NCBI RefSeq assembly: GCF_900142655.1
Contig: NZ_FRBQ01000004.1
Coordinates: forward strand, 214,089 to 278,088
Direction: 5' to 3'
DNA length: 64,000 bases
DNA from: Phytopseudomonas punonensis
GTDB taxonomy: Bacteria > Pseudomonadota > Gammaproteobacteria > Pseudomonadales > Pseudomonadaceae
The notes under the pieces are model-generated. The model was not told where the DNA came from. It worked only from the letters and a program-made list of their open reading frames with translations, and did no database searches. Both the position numbers and the translations under genes were made by a program. Of the stretch, positions 1 through 9,185 are shown piece by piece; position 1 is the stretch's first letter; each line of letters opens with the position of its first letter.

Positions 1-856
1 CGATGACGATGAACTTGCCACGACGTGGCGTCTCGACGGCGAGCACGCCAGGCGCCAGGGTCTCCACCTTGGTGCCATCGGTGACCACCGGGATGTCATC
101 CCGGGCACTCATCACCTTGTAGCCCTCATCGGCGATCTTGTTCTCGATCTTGTCGCGGGTCTCGGCCAGCTCCTTGACCTTCTTGTAGGCTTCCGGCGAA
201 ACCTCCTTGGACACCGCGTACTTGCTGCCATCGGCCGTGGTGAACAGTGCCGTGTCGTTGGCACCATAGGCACCGTTGTCGTCGACGGTCAGCTGGAAGC
301 CGTTGCCGGGGTGATAGACCGACGCGCTCATGTCCATGTAGCCGTCTTCGATGAAGCGCAGATCGCCCAGCTCGGGTATCTGTTCGGCCGAGGTGACGAC
401 CTCGAAACCGCCAGCCTCGCGCTGGCCAAGCCAGTTCTCGTGCTCCTCGGACAGCTCCTTCTCGGTCCAGGCCGGTGGCCCGGCGACGTCACCGGCATCC
501 AGTTTTTCCTTGGCCACCTGGTGCAGCCGCGGGTTCACCCCGGCGTGCACCAGCACCTGATCGCCATTTTTCATGGTCACCAGCAACAGGTCGTCCCAAA
601 GCATGAGCCGGTGGCCACTGGACGACAGCCATTCGGTCTCGACGTTGACGATGTCCTTCTCTTCCCACTTGTGATCACTCTCGGCCAACGGCGGTTTGCC
701 ATCGAGGTAGGGCCCGCGGTACTCCTTGTAGGCGTCGATGCCTTCCTGATCAAGCTGACCGCCCCTGCTCTGGGCCTCGCGCAGCTTGTCATTGAAACTG
801 CTATCGCCGGTTTCCCCGGTCAAGCGCTCTGGCGTGCTGGTGTCAATGGTGCTCAT
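1..856 (-). CDS. Repeat-module protein, putative T3SS effector or translocator (partial)
   Basis: The gene starts at ATG 856 (MSTIDTSTPERL) and stays open to the window edge, so at least 285 residues are seen and the C-terminus is missing. It has no signal peptide and a Ser/Thr/Asp-rich start, as type III substrates often have. The protein holds motifs that recur in the large protein encoded at 3534: an 'xGY' turn, a 'dG.kyhVs' strand pair and a 'P..h..h' helix, for example DGSKYAVSKEVSPEAYKK. The two proteins therefore look like paralogues flanking the regulator. Its place at the edge of the T3SS cluster suggests a secreted protein. No enzyme domain was recognised. The role is inferred. Confidence 0.7.
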   Translation of the reverse strand, partial: MSTIDTSTPERLTGETGDSSFNDKLREAQSRGGQLDQEGIDAYKEYRGPYLDGKPPLAESDHKWEEKDIVNVETEWLSSSGHRLMLWDDLLLVTMKNGDQVLVHAGVNPRLHQVAKEKLDAGDVAGPPAWTEKELSEEHENWLGQREAGGFEVVTSAEQIPELGDLRFIEDGYMDMSASVYHPGNGFQLTVDDNGAYGANDTALFTTADGSKYAVSKEVSPEAYKKVKELAETRDKIENKIADEGYKVMSARDDIPVVTDGTKVETLAPGVLAVETPRRGKFIVI

Positions 857-1554
857 CGGCTCTGCGCTCCGGCTCGATAAGTGGACAAGGTCGCAAAACG
901 GCGCTGCGCTCCTTGTGCGAAAGAAGGTGGCTATGGCACTTGTTGAACGGCGCAGACCAAGGCGCGACGCCACGCCGTTTTACGGAAACGAGAACGGTGC
1001 ACGCACAAAGGCGCGGTCTGCTGCCTTCTCATTCAAGCAATCGTCACATTGATGCAACAACCTGATCGCGAAGGATTTCGCAGCTTTTCACGGCGATACA
1101 TGGCCCTTAACAGGACGCAAGGGCGGCGCTGAACTGACTGTCAGGAGCAACGCGGCATGCAGCCGACCACCCTCGACGCAGCCAGTCCGGGTCGGCTTCC
1201 CGAACAGCTTTTTCAGCGCTATCCGAGGTTCCGAACGCGCGCGACCAGCCGAACCTCCGCGGCCATTGGCAATCAATCAGTTAGCAAGCGCCGAGAGCAG
1301 TCCCGTTGCGGCACGTTAATTGCGAAGTACACCCCGCCTCTGATCGACACCGCTTTGCAAGACCGCGGTGATATACAAAAACAAGCACGTTCTGGAGGGA
1401 TTTTCTTGCCTATTCAAACTGCCGCACCGGCACGTTACGCCAGCCACCGCCACGTCGGGCCTCCATGCGAACCGAACCCGAGCATGACCTGGTGCGCCTG
1501 TGCGCAACCGTCACCAGTGCGTACAACAACCATAATCCTCGAGGGACTATAGGC
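857..1554. other. 698-bp divergent intergenic region upstream of the regulator
   Basis: This gap separates the minus-strand repeat protein from the plus-strand regulator and should hold promoters for both. CAACAACC-type octamers occur at 1055-1062 and 1524-1531; the same AACAACC core appears, on the other strand, in the tandem repeats upstream of the needle candidate at 23201. A plus-strand open frame at 1157-1552 ends three bases before the regulator start and has AGGAG at 1142. Its composition looks random, so I do not call it a gene. A leader transcript is possible. Nothing else was recognised. Confidence 0.4.
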
Positions 1555-3288
1555 ATGTATTCGACCACTCTCGGCACTACCACCACGCCGACCGAAACGC
1601 CTTACGACCATGCACCCTTCAGCAGTGAAGGCGCCGTGCGGTTCGGCGCCTTCATTCTCTACCCACGCCAACACCTGCTGCTCAAGCATGGTGAGCCGGT
1701 CAGCCTGGGCAGCCGTGCGCTGGACCTGCTCATCGCCATGGCGGCAAGGCCGGGAGAGCTGCTGGAAAAATCCGAACTGATCGCCTGCGCCTGGCCGAAG
1801 GTCATCGTCGAAGAGTGCAACCTGCGTGCGCAGATCGTTGCCCTGCGCCGGGTGCTCAGCGAAGACGAAACCGGCTTCGAATACATCGTTACCGTGCCGG
1901 GCCGGGGTTATCGCTTCGTGGCGCATACCGAGCCCTACGCTGCCGGCAGCGAGCCCGCGGTGGCTGAACGCCTGCAGTCGCTGCCCAGCCTGATCACCCG
2001 GCCACTGGGCCGCGATACGGTGCTGCAACGCCTGGCCGAACAGCTGGAGCACACGCGCCTGGTGTCCCTGGTGGGCCCCGGCGGCATCGGCAAGAGTACC
2101 GTGGCGCTGGCGCTCGGCAACCAGTTCGCTGGCGACATGCCCCATGGCACCTGTTTCGTCGATCTCAGCGAAATCGACGAGGACAGCCGCATCCCCCACG
2201 CCCTGGCCAAGGCCCTGGGCCTGCAGGCCAGCAGCGATCCACTGCGTAACGTGGTACAGCACCTGCAGCAACGACGCCAGTTACTGATTCTGGACAACTG
2301 CGAGCAGGCACTGGACGGCACGGCGCTGGTGGTGGAAACCCTGCTCAAGTGGACCCCCGATTGCGTCATCCTGACCACCAGCCGCGAGCCGCTGCGCGCA
2401 GCCGGTGAGCAGATCGAACGCCTGTTGCCCCTGCAGCTGCCCGCCGCCTGCGAGCACCCCAATGCCGAGCAGGCGCTGGGCTATCCGGCCATCGAACTGT
2501 TCGTGGAGCGGGTGCAGGCCAGCGACACGGCCTTTACCCTCAACGACGGCAACGTGGCGGACGTGATCAACATTTGCCGCAAGCTCGACGGTATTCCCCT
2601 GGATATCGAAATCGCCGCCACCCGGGTCAGCGCCTTTGGCCTGGGCCCACTGGCCGAACTGCTGGACGGCGAGTTCCGCCTGCAGATGGAGGGCCGTCGT
2701 ACCGCCCCGCCTCGTCACCGCTCGCTGCGCGCGACCCTGGACTGGTCCTACCAGACCCTGGCGCCCGCCGAGCAGGCGATGCTGCGCATGGTGGCGATCT
2801 TCAACGGCACCTTCACGCTGAACGCCGTGCGCGCGCTGGTCGAAGGCGACGCGGTGCTGTCCGGTGACCCGCTGCCGCTGATCGAAAGCCTGGTGGACAA
2901 GTCGCTGTTGATCGCTCACCGCGACGACACCCTCAAGTACTACCAGATGCCCAAGAGCGAGCGCCTCTATGCCTTGGAAAAGCTCGACCAGACCGGCAGC
3001 ACCCAACGCCTCGTCGCCCGCCACGCAGCCTACGCACTGGCCGTGGTGAAGAAGGCGGCCAGCCAGCTCGACGCCGTGGTACCGGAAGCCTGGAAGAACC
3101 TCTACGGCGCGGAGAGCGACACCATTCGCTCGGCGCTCACCTGGGCCTGTTCCACCGAGGGCAACCAGTCCCTGGGCCTGGAGCTGACGCTGGCGGCACT
3201 CGGCCTCGGCCCCTATCGTGATCGTTCATCGAGCCCGCGGGTGGAACAGCTGGCACCCCAGGAGCCGTTGCGCTACCAGGCTCGTTGA
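1555..3288 (+). CDS. Winged-helix / STAND-ATPase transcriptional regulator of the T3SS (HilA-like)
   Basis: This 577-residue protein starts at ATG 1555, with GAGGG at 1541-1545; upstream in-frame codons lack a ribosome site. Residues ~22-120 form an OmpR/PhoB-type winged helix (RALDLLIAMAARPGE...VPGRGYRFVAH). Residues ~145-400 form a STAND/NB-ARC-like ATPase with Walker A GPGGIGKST (~173) and Walker B LLILDNCEQ (~244). A second helical region ends near residue 565. Related pseudomonad regulators usually carry a longer TPR-like C-terminus; this one stops soon after the LTWACSTEGN segment, so it is short or truncated. It lies between the two putative secreted proteins of the T3SS cluster, and control of the system is inferred from that. 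The DNA-binding domain type normally reads tandem direct repeats, such as those at 23201. Confidence 0.75.
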   Translation: MYSTTLGTTTTPTETPYDHAPFSSEGAVRFGAFILYPRQHLLLKHGEPVSLGSRALDLLIAMAARPGELLEKSELIACAWPKVIVEECNLRAQIVALRRVLSEDETGFEYIVTVPGRGYRFVAHTEPYAAGSEPAVAERLQSLPSLITRPLGRDTVLQRLAEQLEHTRLVSLVGPGGIGKSTVALALGNQFAGDMPHGTCFVDLSEIDEDSRIPHALAKALGLQASSDPLRNVVQHLQQRRQLLILDNCEQALDGTALVVETLLKWTPDCVILTTSREPLRAAGEQIERLLPLQLPAACEHPNAEQALGYPAIELFVERVQASDTAFTLNDGNVADVINICRKLDGIPLDIEIAATRVSAFGLGPLAELLDGEFRLQMEGRRTAPPRHRSLRATLDWSYQTLAPAEQAMLRMVAIFNGTFTLNAVRALVEGDAVLSGDPLPLIESLVDKSLLIAHRDDTLKYYQMPKSERLYALEKLDQTGSTQRLVARHAAYALAVVKKAASQLDAVVPEAWKNLYGAESDTIRSALTWACSTEGNQSLGLELTLAALGLGPYRDRSSSPRVEQLAPQEPLRYQAR

Positions 3289-3474
3289 GCACAGAAGATC
3301 AGGGCATCGTGGCCGGAAGGCGGCCGCCACGACAGATCCTGACAGCCTCCAGCCTGAAAGCCTGCCAGTCACGCACAGGCAGCTCGTGATCACTGACACG
3401 GCGCCTTGCAAGTGCGAATTGTGGTGAAAATCCGCAGCACATAAGCGGAGCGCTGCAGCGTTTGTCATAACCTC

Positions 3475-3504
3475 TGCAAAACCCACCCCTCTGTGCGTTT
3501 TGCA
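3475..3504. promoter_or_regulatory. Inverted repeat upstream of the HrpK-like gene
   Basis: TGCAAAAC at 3475-3482 and GTTTTGCA at 3497-3504 form a perfect 8-bp dyad with a 14-bp spacer. The dyad ends 29 bp before the start codon at 3534. Its position and symmetry suggest an operator for a dimeric regulator. No cognate regulator can be assigned, and there is no T-tract, so a terminator is unlikely. Confidence 0.35.
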
Positions 3505-3533
3505 TGACGCGTTGACGACAAGCGGAGCAAACG

Positions 3534-6500
3534 ATGACCACCATTCACCAGGGCGATCGCCTCCCTACGCAGCCGGCTAGCGGCGCCTCCTTCGACCAGG
3601 TTCTGAAGCACTCCCGGCTATTGTCCAGCAAACCGGCCGATGGCTACCGCCAGGCCAAGCCGGAGCAAGCGCCGCCTCGCCTCGAGGAGTACGAGCGCAT
3701 CGAGGCGCCTGGGCAGGTGGCGGCCGATACCGTGCGCTATGTCACCCGCGCCGGCGAGCAGGTCATCGTTTACCGCTCCAGTACACCGGCGCTCTACCAG
3801 CGTGTGGTGGAGGATCACCACACCCTCGCCGCCCAGGCAGACGGCTATACCCTGGCGGTCGACAACAACGATACCCTTTCCTATTACGAGCACATCACCA
3901 GTATCGACACCCGCAATGCCGAGAGCGGCGTCATCACCTACCAGTTCGGCGCCAACCAGTGGGTCGTCACCCAGAGCCGCACCCCCGACACCTTCAAACG
4001 CCTGCTGCACATGGAGAAGGTGCTGGCCCACAAGAACGACGGTCACGCCCTGCTCGGCGCCCAGCAGACACTGCCGATGAGCAGCACGGCCTACCGGGCC
4101 ATCGAAACCCTGGGCGACGGCCTGACCCGCGTCGAGACCAGCGACGGCCAGCGCTACATCATCTCTGCCCAGTTGAATCCCCAGGCTCATCAGCAACTGC
4201 AGTACCTCAGCGAGGTGCGCGGCCAGATCGCCGCTGGCGGGCAGCAGGGCTACGAGATCGTGGAATCGCTGCCAGCGGACTATGACATCGACAAGCTGAA
4301 GGTCGAGAGCATCGACAAGCAAACCGGGCTTATCCATTTCCGCTACGACGGGCAGGCCTACCTGCTCGCGCCCGGCGACGCCAGCGAGACGGAAATGCAG
4401 CTGCCCGAGGGGGTGCGTATCGGCCTGGCGGGCGCCAATGACAAGTCGCCCAGCCTGGAGCTGCGCGGCTCGCGGCTCTACGATCTGCTCACGGCATTGA
4501 AACAGACCGAAGGCACCGTCGCCCATGACGCCCTGGTCAATGCCATCAAGAACGGTGACATCCTGGCCAGCGACGCCAACGAGCCCGTTGCCCTGGCCGA
4601 GATCGACAACGTGCATGCCTTCAGCGAGGGCGGCGTGCAGGTCATTACCCTCAAGGACGGCAGGAAGGTGGTGGCCATCGAAGCCATGGCGCCGAACGCG
4701 TTCAAGGCCTATGCCCAGTCGGCCGCGGTGCTCGCCGGCATCGCCCGAGCCGAGGGGGATGGTTACCGCCTGGCAGGTGCTGATCACTACCTGCCGTCCA
4801 CCGAAGACATCGCCAGCATGGGTGGCGTTGGCGAGTACGGCCCCGGCCTGATTGCCTTCACCTATCGCAAACCCGGCGGCGAGGAAGAAAAACTGATCGT
4901 CAGCGAAGCGATCAACCCGGAGTTGTTCGCCCAGGTGTCCGGGCATCGTGACGAAGTCACCCTGCAGATCAATGACCTCGACGCACTGCGCAGGGAACAC
5001 AACCTGCCGCCGCTCGCGGAGGTCAGCATCAACGAGCTGCCTACCAGCGAAAAAAACGAGGACGGGCAAACCCTGAACGTGCAGGAACTGGCCCTGCAAC
5101 GCATGATCCAGGCCTACCGCGAGGGCGTCAAAGACGGCAGCATTGCCGCCGATGATCCACGCGCGCGCTTCCTGCGCGCCCTGGAAGCCAAGAGCATGGC
5201 CGAGAACGGCATGTCGATCATTCCCGAACACGGCCGCGGCTACAAGGCCGATGCCAGCGACCCCATCGACGTCACCAGCCGCGATGTGCGCGAAGAGATA
5301 TTCGATGTCCAGGCCATCGACGAAACCCTGGCCGAACTGACCAGCAACGAGACGGTCGCGGCCGACCTCGCGCGCTTCGACATGGAAGCCAGGGACAAGG
5401 TGGTTGGCGGGCCGGAGAAAATCGCCGAAGTCGAGGAAAGACTGAAAAGCAGCGCCAACTCCGAGGCGTTCCGTACCTACATCAAGGCATTGGAAGCCGA
5501 TGGCAAGAGCGAACTGGCGCAGCTGGAAATCCAGCAGACCTACCTCAACGTGGCGCAGATCGACCCGCAGGCGGCCGAGCAGTTTCTCGGCGACCTGAGT
5601 CGCGACACCATGATCATGGACCTCGATGCGATCATGGCCGACCCCAGCCAGATCAGCGAGGACAACAGCTCGCTGGCGGCGATCGACACCACCAACTACT
5701 GGCTGCGGGCGGCCAGGGCCATCCCCGATATTCCCTCGCACCTGATCAGCAGCTGGGAAACGACCATCCAGAAGTTCGCGCTGAACAAGAACGATGCGGC
5801 GGCGTTCAGCAAGATCTACGCAGAACTGGGTGATACCTACATGCGTAACGGTGTGGTCACCGATACCGATATCCAGCGCGCATTCAACGCCGAGAACAAT
5901 GCCTTCCGCTCGCTGTCCTCGACCGAGCGGGACAACCTGACCAAGATGTTCACCACCATGAAGGACACCGGCACCCTCGGCTCGGTGTCCGGCATCTTCG
6001 GCCTGGCCCGTGGCATCTACCAGCTGCACGGCAATCCGGGCAACCTGGCCAGCACCCCGGAAGGCCGGTTGGCCATCGCCGCTGACTTCATCACCTTCGC
6101 CAGCTTTTCCAACAATTTCCTCACCCTCGGTTCGAAGACCTACGACACCATCCTCAACACCAAGGTGTACGAGCATCTGGGGCTCAGCAAAAGCATTCCG
6201 GAAATGTGGGGCAAGCTGCCACCGGTGGCGCCACCCGGTGTCAATGTGGATGCCAACCTGGCCAAGCACCTGGCCGGCCAGGGCTTTATCAGCGACATAC
6301 CATCCGTATACGTTCACGACGAGAGAGGCGGCGTCACCCAGGTGATTGCCGGCCCCGACTACGAGACGGACAACCCGAACAAGGTTCCCAACGTCGCCAA
6401 CCGCGACCACTACGCCAACTTCGATGCCGACGCCTTCAAGCGCGGCTACCTGGACGGCGCCGGCAACACCAAGTACCGCATCTCCGATGCCAGCACGGGG

Positions 6501-7208
6501 CACCGTATCGCCGGCTCGGTATCGCGGTTCATCGGCTCCTCTGCCGACCTGGCTGGCGCGGTGACCGGCATCGTGCTGGGCGCCTTCGGCATCCGCGACG
6601 GCCTCAAGAACGGCGACTCGCTGCAGACGGCCTCTGGCTTTCTCGGGGTATTCGGTGGCTTGAGCGGTGTGGCGGCCGGTGTGGCCAGCGTCAATGGTGC
6701 CTGGGGCATCATCGGCGGCTCGGCAGGGCGCATCATTGCCGCCGCCGGGCCGGTGGGCTTCCTGATTTCCGCCGGCCTAGGCTTCATCGGGGCGATTCTG
6801 GGCACCATCAAATCCCACAAGCTGCACAAGGTCTCCCTGGAGAAATGGGAGCAGATCAAGCAGTTCGAGAACGACGGGCTGCTGCAGGAACACGGCGCGG
6901 ACAACTATGTCTGGCTGCAGACCTACCTGTCGGACTACCGCCAGCGCGACACCCCGGATAATCGCAGCGTCTTCGATTTCCGCCAGGCCGAATGGCAAGG
7001 CAAGGACGACACCCACCTCGACTACCTGGGTGACGGCGCCAACGAAAGAACCGGCGGCTTCTCCTGGGCCTCCGGCCACGAATACACCTTCGTCGACGAC
7101 GAGGGCAACGAGCATATCTACGTCAGTGGCTATGGCTCGTTCACGCCGAAGGACGAGTCCTCGCCGGACCTGCCTAAGGCCACCACCACGACCTGGGAGA
7201 CGAGCTAG
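3534..7208 (+). CDS. Large HrpK-like type III translocator/effector with N-terminal repeats
   Basis: This 1224-residue protein starts at ATG 3534 with GGAG seven bases upstream. The N-terminal half (~55-480) holds about six divergent ~70-residue modules, starting near residues 103 (DGYTLAV), 168 (DGHALLG), 237 (QGYEIVE), 339 (NGDILAS) and 408 (DGYRLAG). Each ends in a 'dG...hhs..h.P..h' pattern. The middle is acidic and helical. Residues ~1000-1090 form a Gly/Ala-rich hydrophobic hairpin region (GAVTGIVLGAFGIRDGLKNG, then GFLISAGLGFIGAILG) like the membrane-inserting part of HrpK/HrpF/NopX translocators. There is no signal peptide. It converges on sctU. The best guess is a translocon component that may also act in the host cell; it could instead be a pure effector. 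The HrpK relation rests on architecture, not an alignment. Confidence 0.65.
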   Translation: MTTIHQGDRLPTQPASGASFDQVLKHSRLLSSKPADGYRQAKPEQAPPRLEEYERIEAPGQVAADTVRYVTRAGEQVIVYRSSTPALYQRVVEDHHTLAAQADGYTLAVDNNDTLSYYEHITSIDTRNAESGVITYQFGANQWVVTQSRTPDTFKRLLHMEKVLAHKNDGHALLGAQQTLPMSSTAYRAIETLGDGLTRVETSDGQRYIISAQLNPQAHQQLQYLSEVRGQIAAGGQQGYEIVESLPADYDIDKLKVESIDKQTGLIHFRYDGQAYLLAPGDASETEMQLPEGVRIGLAGANDKSPSLELRGSRLYDLLTALKQTEGTVAHDALVNAIKNGDILASDANEPVALAEIDNVHAFSEGGVQVITLKDGRKVVAIEAMAPNAFKAYAQSAAVLAGIARAEGDGYRLAGADHYLPSTEDIASMGGVGEYGPGLIAFTYRKPGGEEEKLIVSEAINPELFAQVSGHRDEVTLQINDLDALRREHNLPPLAEVSINELPTSEKNEDGQTLNVQELALQRMIQAYREGVKDGSIAADDPRARFLRALEAKSMAENGMSIIPEHGRGYKADASDPIDVTSRDVREEIFDVQAIDETLAELTSNETVAADLARFDMEARDKVVGGPEKIAEVEERLKSSANSEAFRTYIKALEADGKSELAQLEIQQTYLNVAQIDPQAAEQFLGDLSRDTMIMDLDAIMADPSQISEDNSSLAAIDTTNYWLRAARAIPDIPSHLISSWETTIQKFALNKNDAAAFSKIYAELGDTYMRNGVVTDTDIQRAFNAENNAFRSLSSTERDNLTKMFTTMKDTGTLGSVSGIFGLARGIYQLHGNPGNLASTPEGRLAIAADFITFASFSNNFLTLGSKTYDTILNTKVYEHLGLSKSIPEMWGKLPPVAPPGVNVDANLAKHLAGQGFISDIPSVYVHDERGGVTQVIAGPDYETDNPNKVPNVANRDHYANFDADAFKRGYLDGAGNTKYRISDASTGHRIAGSVSRFIGSSADLAGAVTGIVLGAFGIRDGLKNGDSLQTASGFLGVFGGLSGVAAGVASVNGAWGIIGGSAGRIIAAAGPVGFLISAGLGFIGAILGTIKSHKLHKVSLEKWEQIKQFENDGLLQEHGADNYVWLQTYLSDYRQRDTPDNRSVFDFRQAEWQGKDDTHLDYLGDGANERTGGFSWASGHEYTFVDDEGNEHIYVSGYGSFTPKDESSPDLPKATTTTWETS

Positions 7209-7308
7209 ACGCGCCAGTCGATGGTCATGCGCCAGTTACGGGCGTGGCCATCTGCACAGGGCTGACCGCCGGCCCCGGCCGATAGCGGGGTTCCCCCAGG
7301 AACCTGGT

Positions 7309-8364
7309 TCAGATCAGCCGCGCGGCGACCAGCGCATCGGCCACCGGCTGGAAGGTATTGGCCGGAATCGGCTCGCCCTTCACCGCCCGCTTGGCAATCT
7401 CGGCCGCCAGCCTGGCGTCCGGGCTACGGGGTACCCCCAGGCTCGCCGACTGCGCCAGCAGTGCTTTGGCGTCCTCACCGATGGCCATGCACACCAGCAC
7501 CGGTACCGGGGTTTCGCCACGCACGTAGCGTACGCCGACCAGCCAGCCGTCTTCGCCGCCGATCATCAAGGTGGCATGGGCGATGCCGACCTTGCGGCTG
7601 CTCAAGGCCTGCATCTCGCGGCGCTGGCGCTGGCGTTCGCGCTTGATCAGCGGATCGCCGTCCATGTCCTTGCGCTCGCGCTTCTGCTCGCTGCGGGTCA
7701 TGCGCATTTCACGCTGGAACAGCCAGCGCTGCAGCAGCACATCGACGCCGCCGATGAGCAGGTAGGTAAGCAGCACCGTGACGAGCAGCGGCTTGAGCAG
7801 CACGAAGAACACCGACTCGATGCAGCCGGCGCCGCAACGCGAGGATTCCATCAGCGCCTGCAAGGCGATGCGCCCCACCACGTAGAAGGCCACCGACAGC
7901 ACCACCACCTTGATCAGGCTCTTGAGGAACTCGATGAAATTGCGCATGGAAAAAATGCGCTTGGCCCCTTCCACCGGGTTGATGCGCGAGAATTCCGGCT
8001 TGATCGGTTCGCCGGAAAACAACACCCCGCGCATGGTCACGATGTTGGTGAGGATCACGCAGACCACCGTCACCCCGAGGATCGGCAAGGCGGTGCGCAA
8101 CAACACTTGCTGGGCACTTTCCAGCAGACGCGGCCAGACCGTAGCAAAGGGCTCCACGTAGATGGTCGCCGCCAGGTCGAGCAGGCCGCGCACCCGTGAT
8201 TCGGCGACGCCGGCGAGAAAGGCGATGCACACCGAGCAGCCGAGCAACACCACCGCCGAGACCATGTCCTGGCTTTTCGAGACCTGGCCTTTCTGCCGCG
8301 CCTCGCGCAGCTTCTTGTCGGAAGCCGGCTGGGATTTCTCCTCGCTGCCGCTGTTGCCGGCCAT
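7309..8364 (-). CDS. sctU: T3SS export-gate switch protein SctU lacking the NPTH motif
   Basis: This 351-residue FlhB/YscU/HrcU homologue is the last gene of the minus-strand operon and overlaps the sctT stop. Four membrane segments lie in residues ~30-205, followed by the cytosolic linker (GDPLIKRERQRQRREMQ) and the C-terminal domain. In this family the C-terminal domain cuts itself between N and P of an NPTH motif, which changes substrate specificity. Here the ungapped equivalent position (residues 270-273, bases 7546-7557) reads GEDG, within ATLMIGGEDGWLVGVRY against the family pattern A...(T)NPTHYA.A..Y. The flanking PVPVLVCMAIGEDA and the downstream domain are otherwise normal. The protein therefore probably cannot autocleave. 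The gene call is firm; the functional consequence is inference. Confidence 0.93.
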   Translation of the reverse strand: MAGNSGSEEKSQPASDKKLREARQKGQVSKSQDMVSAVVLLGCSVCIAFLAGVAESRVRGLLDLAATIYVEPFATVWPRLLESAQQVLLRTALPILGVTVVCVILTNIVTMRGVLFSGEPIKPEFSRINPVEGAKRIFSMRNFIEFLKSLIKVVVLSVAFYVVGRIALQALMESSRCGAGCIESVFFVLLKPLLVTVLLTYLLIGGVDVLLQRWLFQREMRMTRSEQKRERKDMDGDPLIKRERQRQRREMQALSSRKVGIAHATLMIGGEDGWLVGVRYVRGETPVPVLVCMAIGEDAKALLAQSASLGVPRSPDARLAAEIAKRAVKGEPIPANTFQPVADALVAARLI

Positions 8365-9182
8365 CAGGGCTCACCCGCGCCGGACAGCGTCTTGAGCACC
8401 TCGACGGTGCCGCGAAATTCCGCCAGTTGCTCGAGCATCAGCGGGATCAGGAAGCCGCAGTAGAGCACCATCAGAAAGGTGAAGATCAGGTTCTTTATCG
8501 ATAGCGAGAGGTCGAAGATATTCATCTGCGGCGCCATGCGCGACAGGTAGGCGAGCATCATGTCCGCCACCAGCAGGGCGATGATCAGCGGTGCCACCAT
8601 CAGCACGCCGATGCGCATCACCTGGTCGAGAATCGCCAGCACCGCCTCCAGCGCAGCACTGGCGATCACCGGGGTAAAGGCGGTAACCGGCCATAGCTGG
8701 TAGCTGTGGTAGAAACCGTCGACCATCAGGATGAAGCCGCCGGACATGAAGAACAGAGTGATCAGGGTGACGCTGAGCAGGGTCGCGGTGACCCCGGCCT
8801 CACCGGCCCCGGAGGGGTCGACCAGTTGCGCCATGGTCGAGCCACGCTGCAGGTCGACCAGCTCGCCGGCCACTTCGGCAGCCCAGAACGGAATGCCGAA
8901 CAGCAGGCCCACGGTCACCCCGATGAGGAATTCCTTGACCATCAGCCCGGCCAGGAAAAAGCTGCCGTAGTCTTCCAGGGCGGTCAGCGCCGAGAACGCC
9001 GGCAGGAACATCGGCGCGGAGATCGCCACGGCCACGCAGCTGCGGATCATCCCGGTCAGCCCCAGGCGATTGAAGGCCGGGGTGATGAACACCAGGCCGA
9101 GCGCCCGGCAGACCGCCAGGGCCGCCGCCGAGATCACCGGATACGCGATCTCGGCGATGCCCAGACCGATATCGGCATCCAT
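8364..9182 (-). CDS. sctT: T3SS export apparatus membrane protein SctT
   Basis: This 272-residue FliR/YscT/HrcT family protein has about six hydrophobic segments and the conserved block EVAGELVDLQRGSTMAQLVD near residues 100-120. It joins SctR and SctS in the conical export gate of the inner membrane, through which unfolded substrates pass. It sits between sctS (4-base gap) and sctU (stop and start overlap as TGATG), so translation is coupled. The family assignment is clear from the sequence pattern and the R-S-T-U order. Confidence 0.95.
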   Translation of the reverse strand: MDADIGLGIAEIAYPVISAAALAVCRALGLVFITPAFNRLGLTGMIRSCVAVAISAPMFLPAFSALTALEDYGSFFLAGLMVKEFLIGVTVGLLFGIPFWAAEVAGELVDLQRGSTMAQLVDPSGAGEAGVTATLLSVTLITLFFMSGGFILMVDGFYHSYQLWPVTAFTPVIASAALEAVLAILDQVMRIGVLMVAPLIIALLVADMMLAYLSRMAPQMNIFDLSLSIKNLIFTFLMVLYCGFLIPLMLEQLAEFRGTVEVLKTLSGAGEP

Positions 9183-9185
9183 GCC

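Noticed and set aside
1073..1092. Similarity between GATTTCGCAGC..TTCAC here and at 16187-16206
   Set aside because: The second copy is the start of the sctC1 coding sequence, so the match is probably chance and not a shared operator.
1157..1552. 131-codon frame just upstream of the regulator
   Set aside because: It has AGGAG upstream and ends at the regulator start, but composition is random-like and no domain is visible; kept only as a possible leader.
3618..6503. 961-codon open frame antisense to the HrpK-like gene
   Set aside because: It lies wholly inside a gene with better codon use, a ribosome site and recognisable domains; GC-rich genes often leave such antisense frames.
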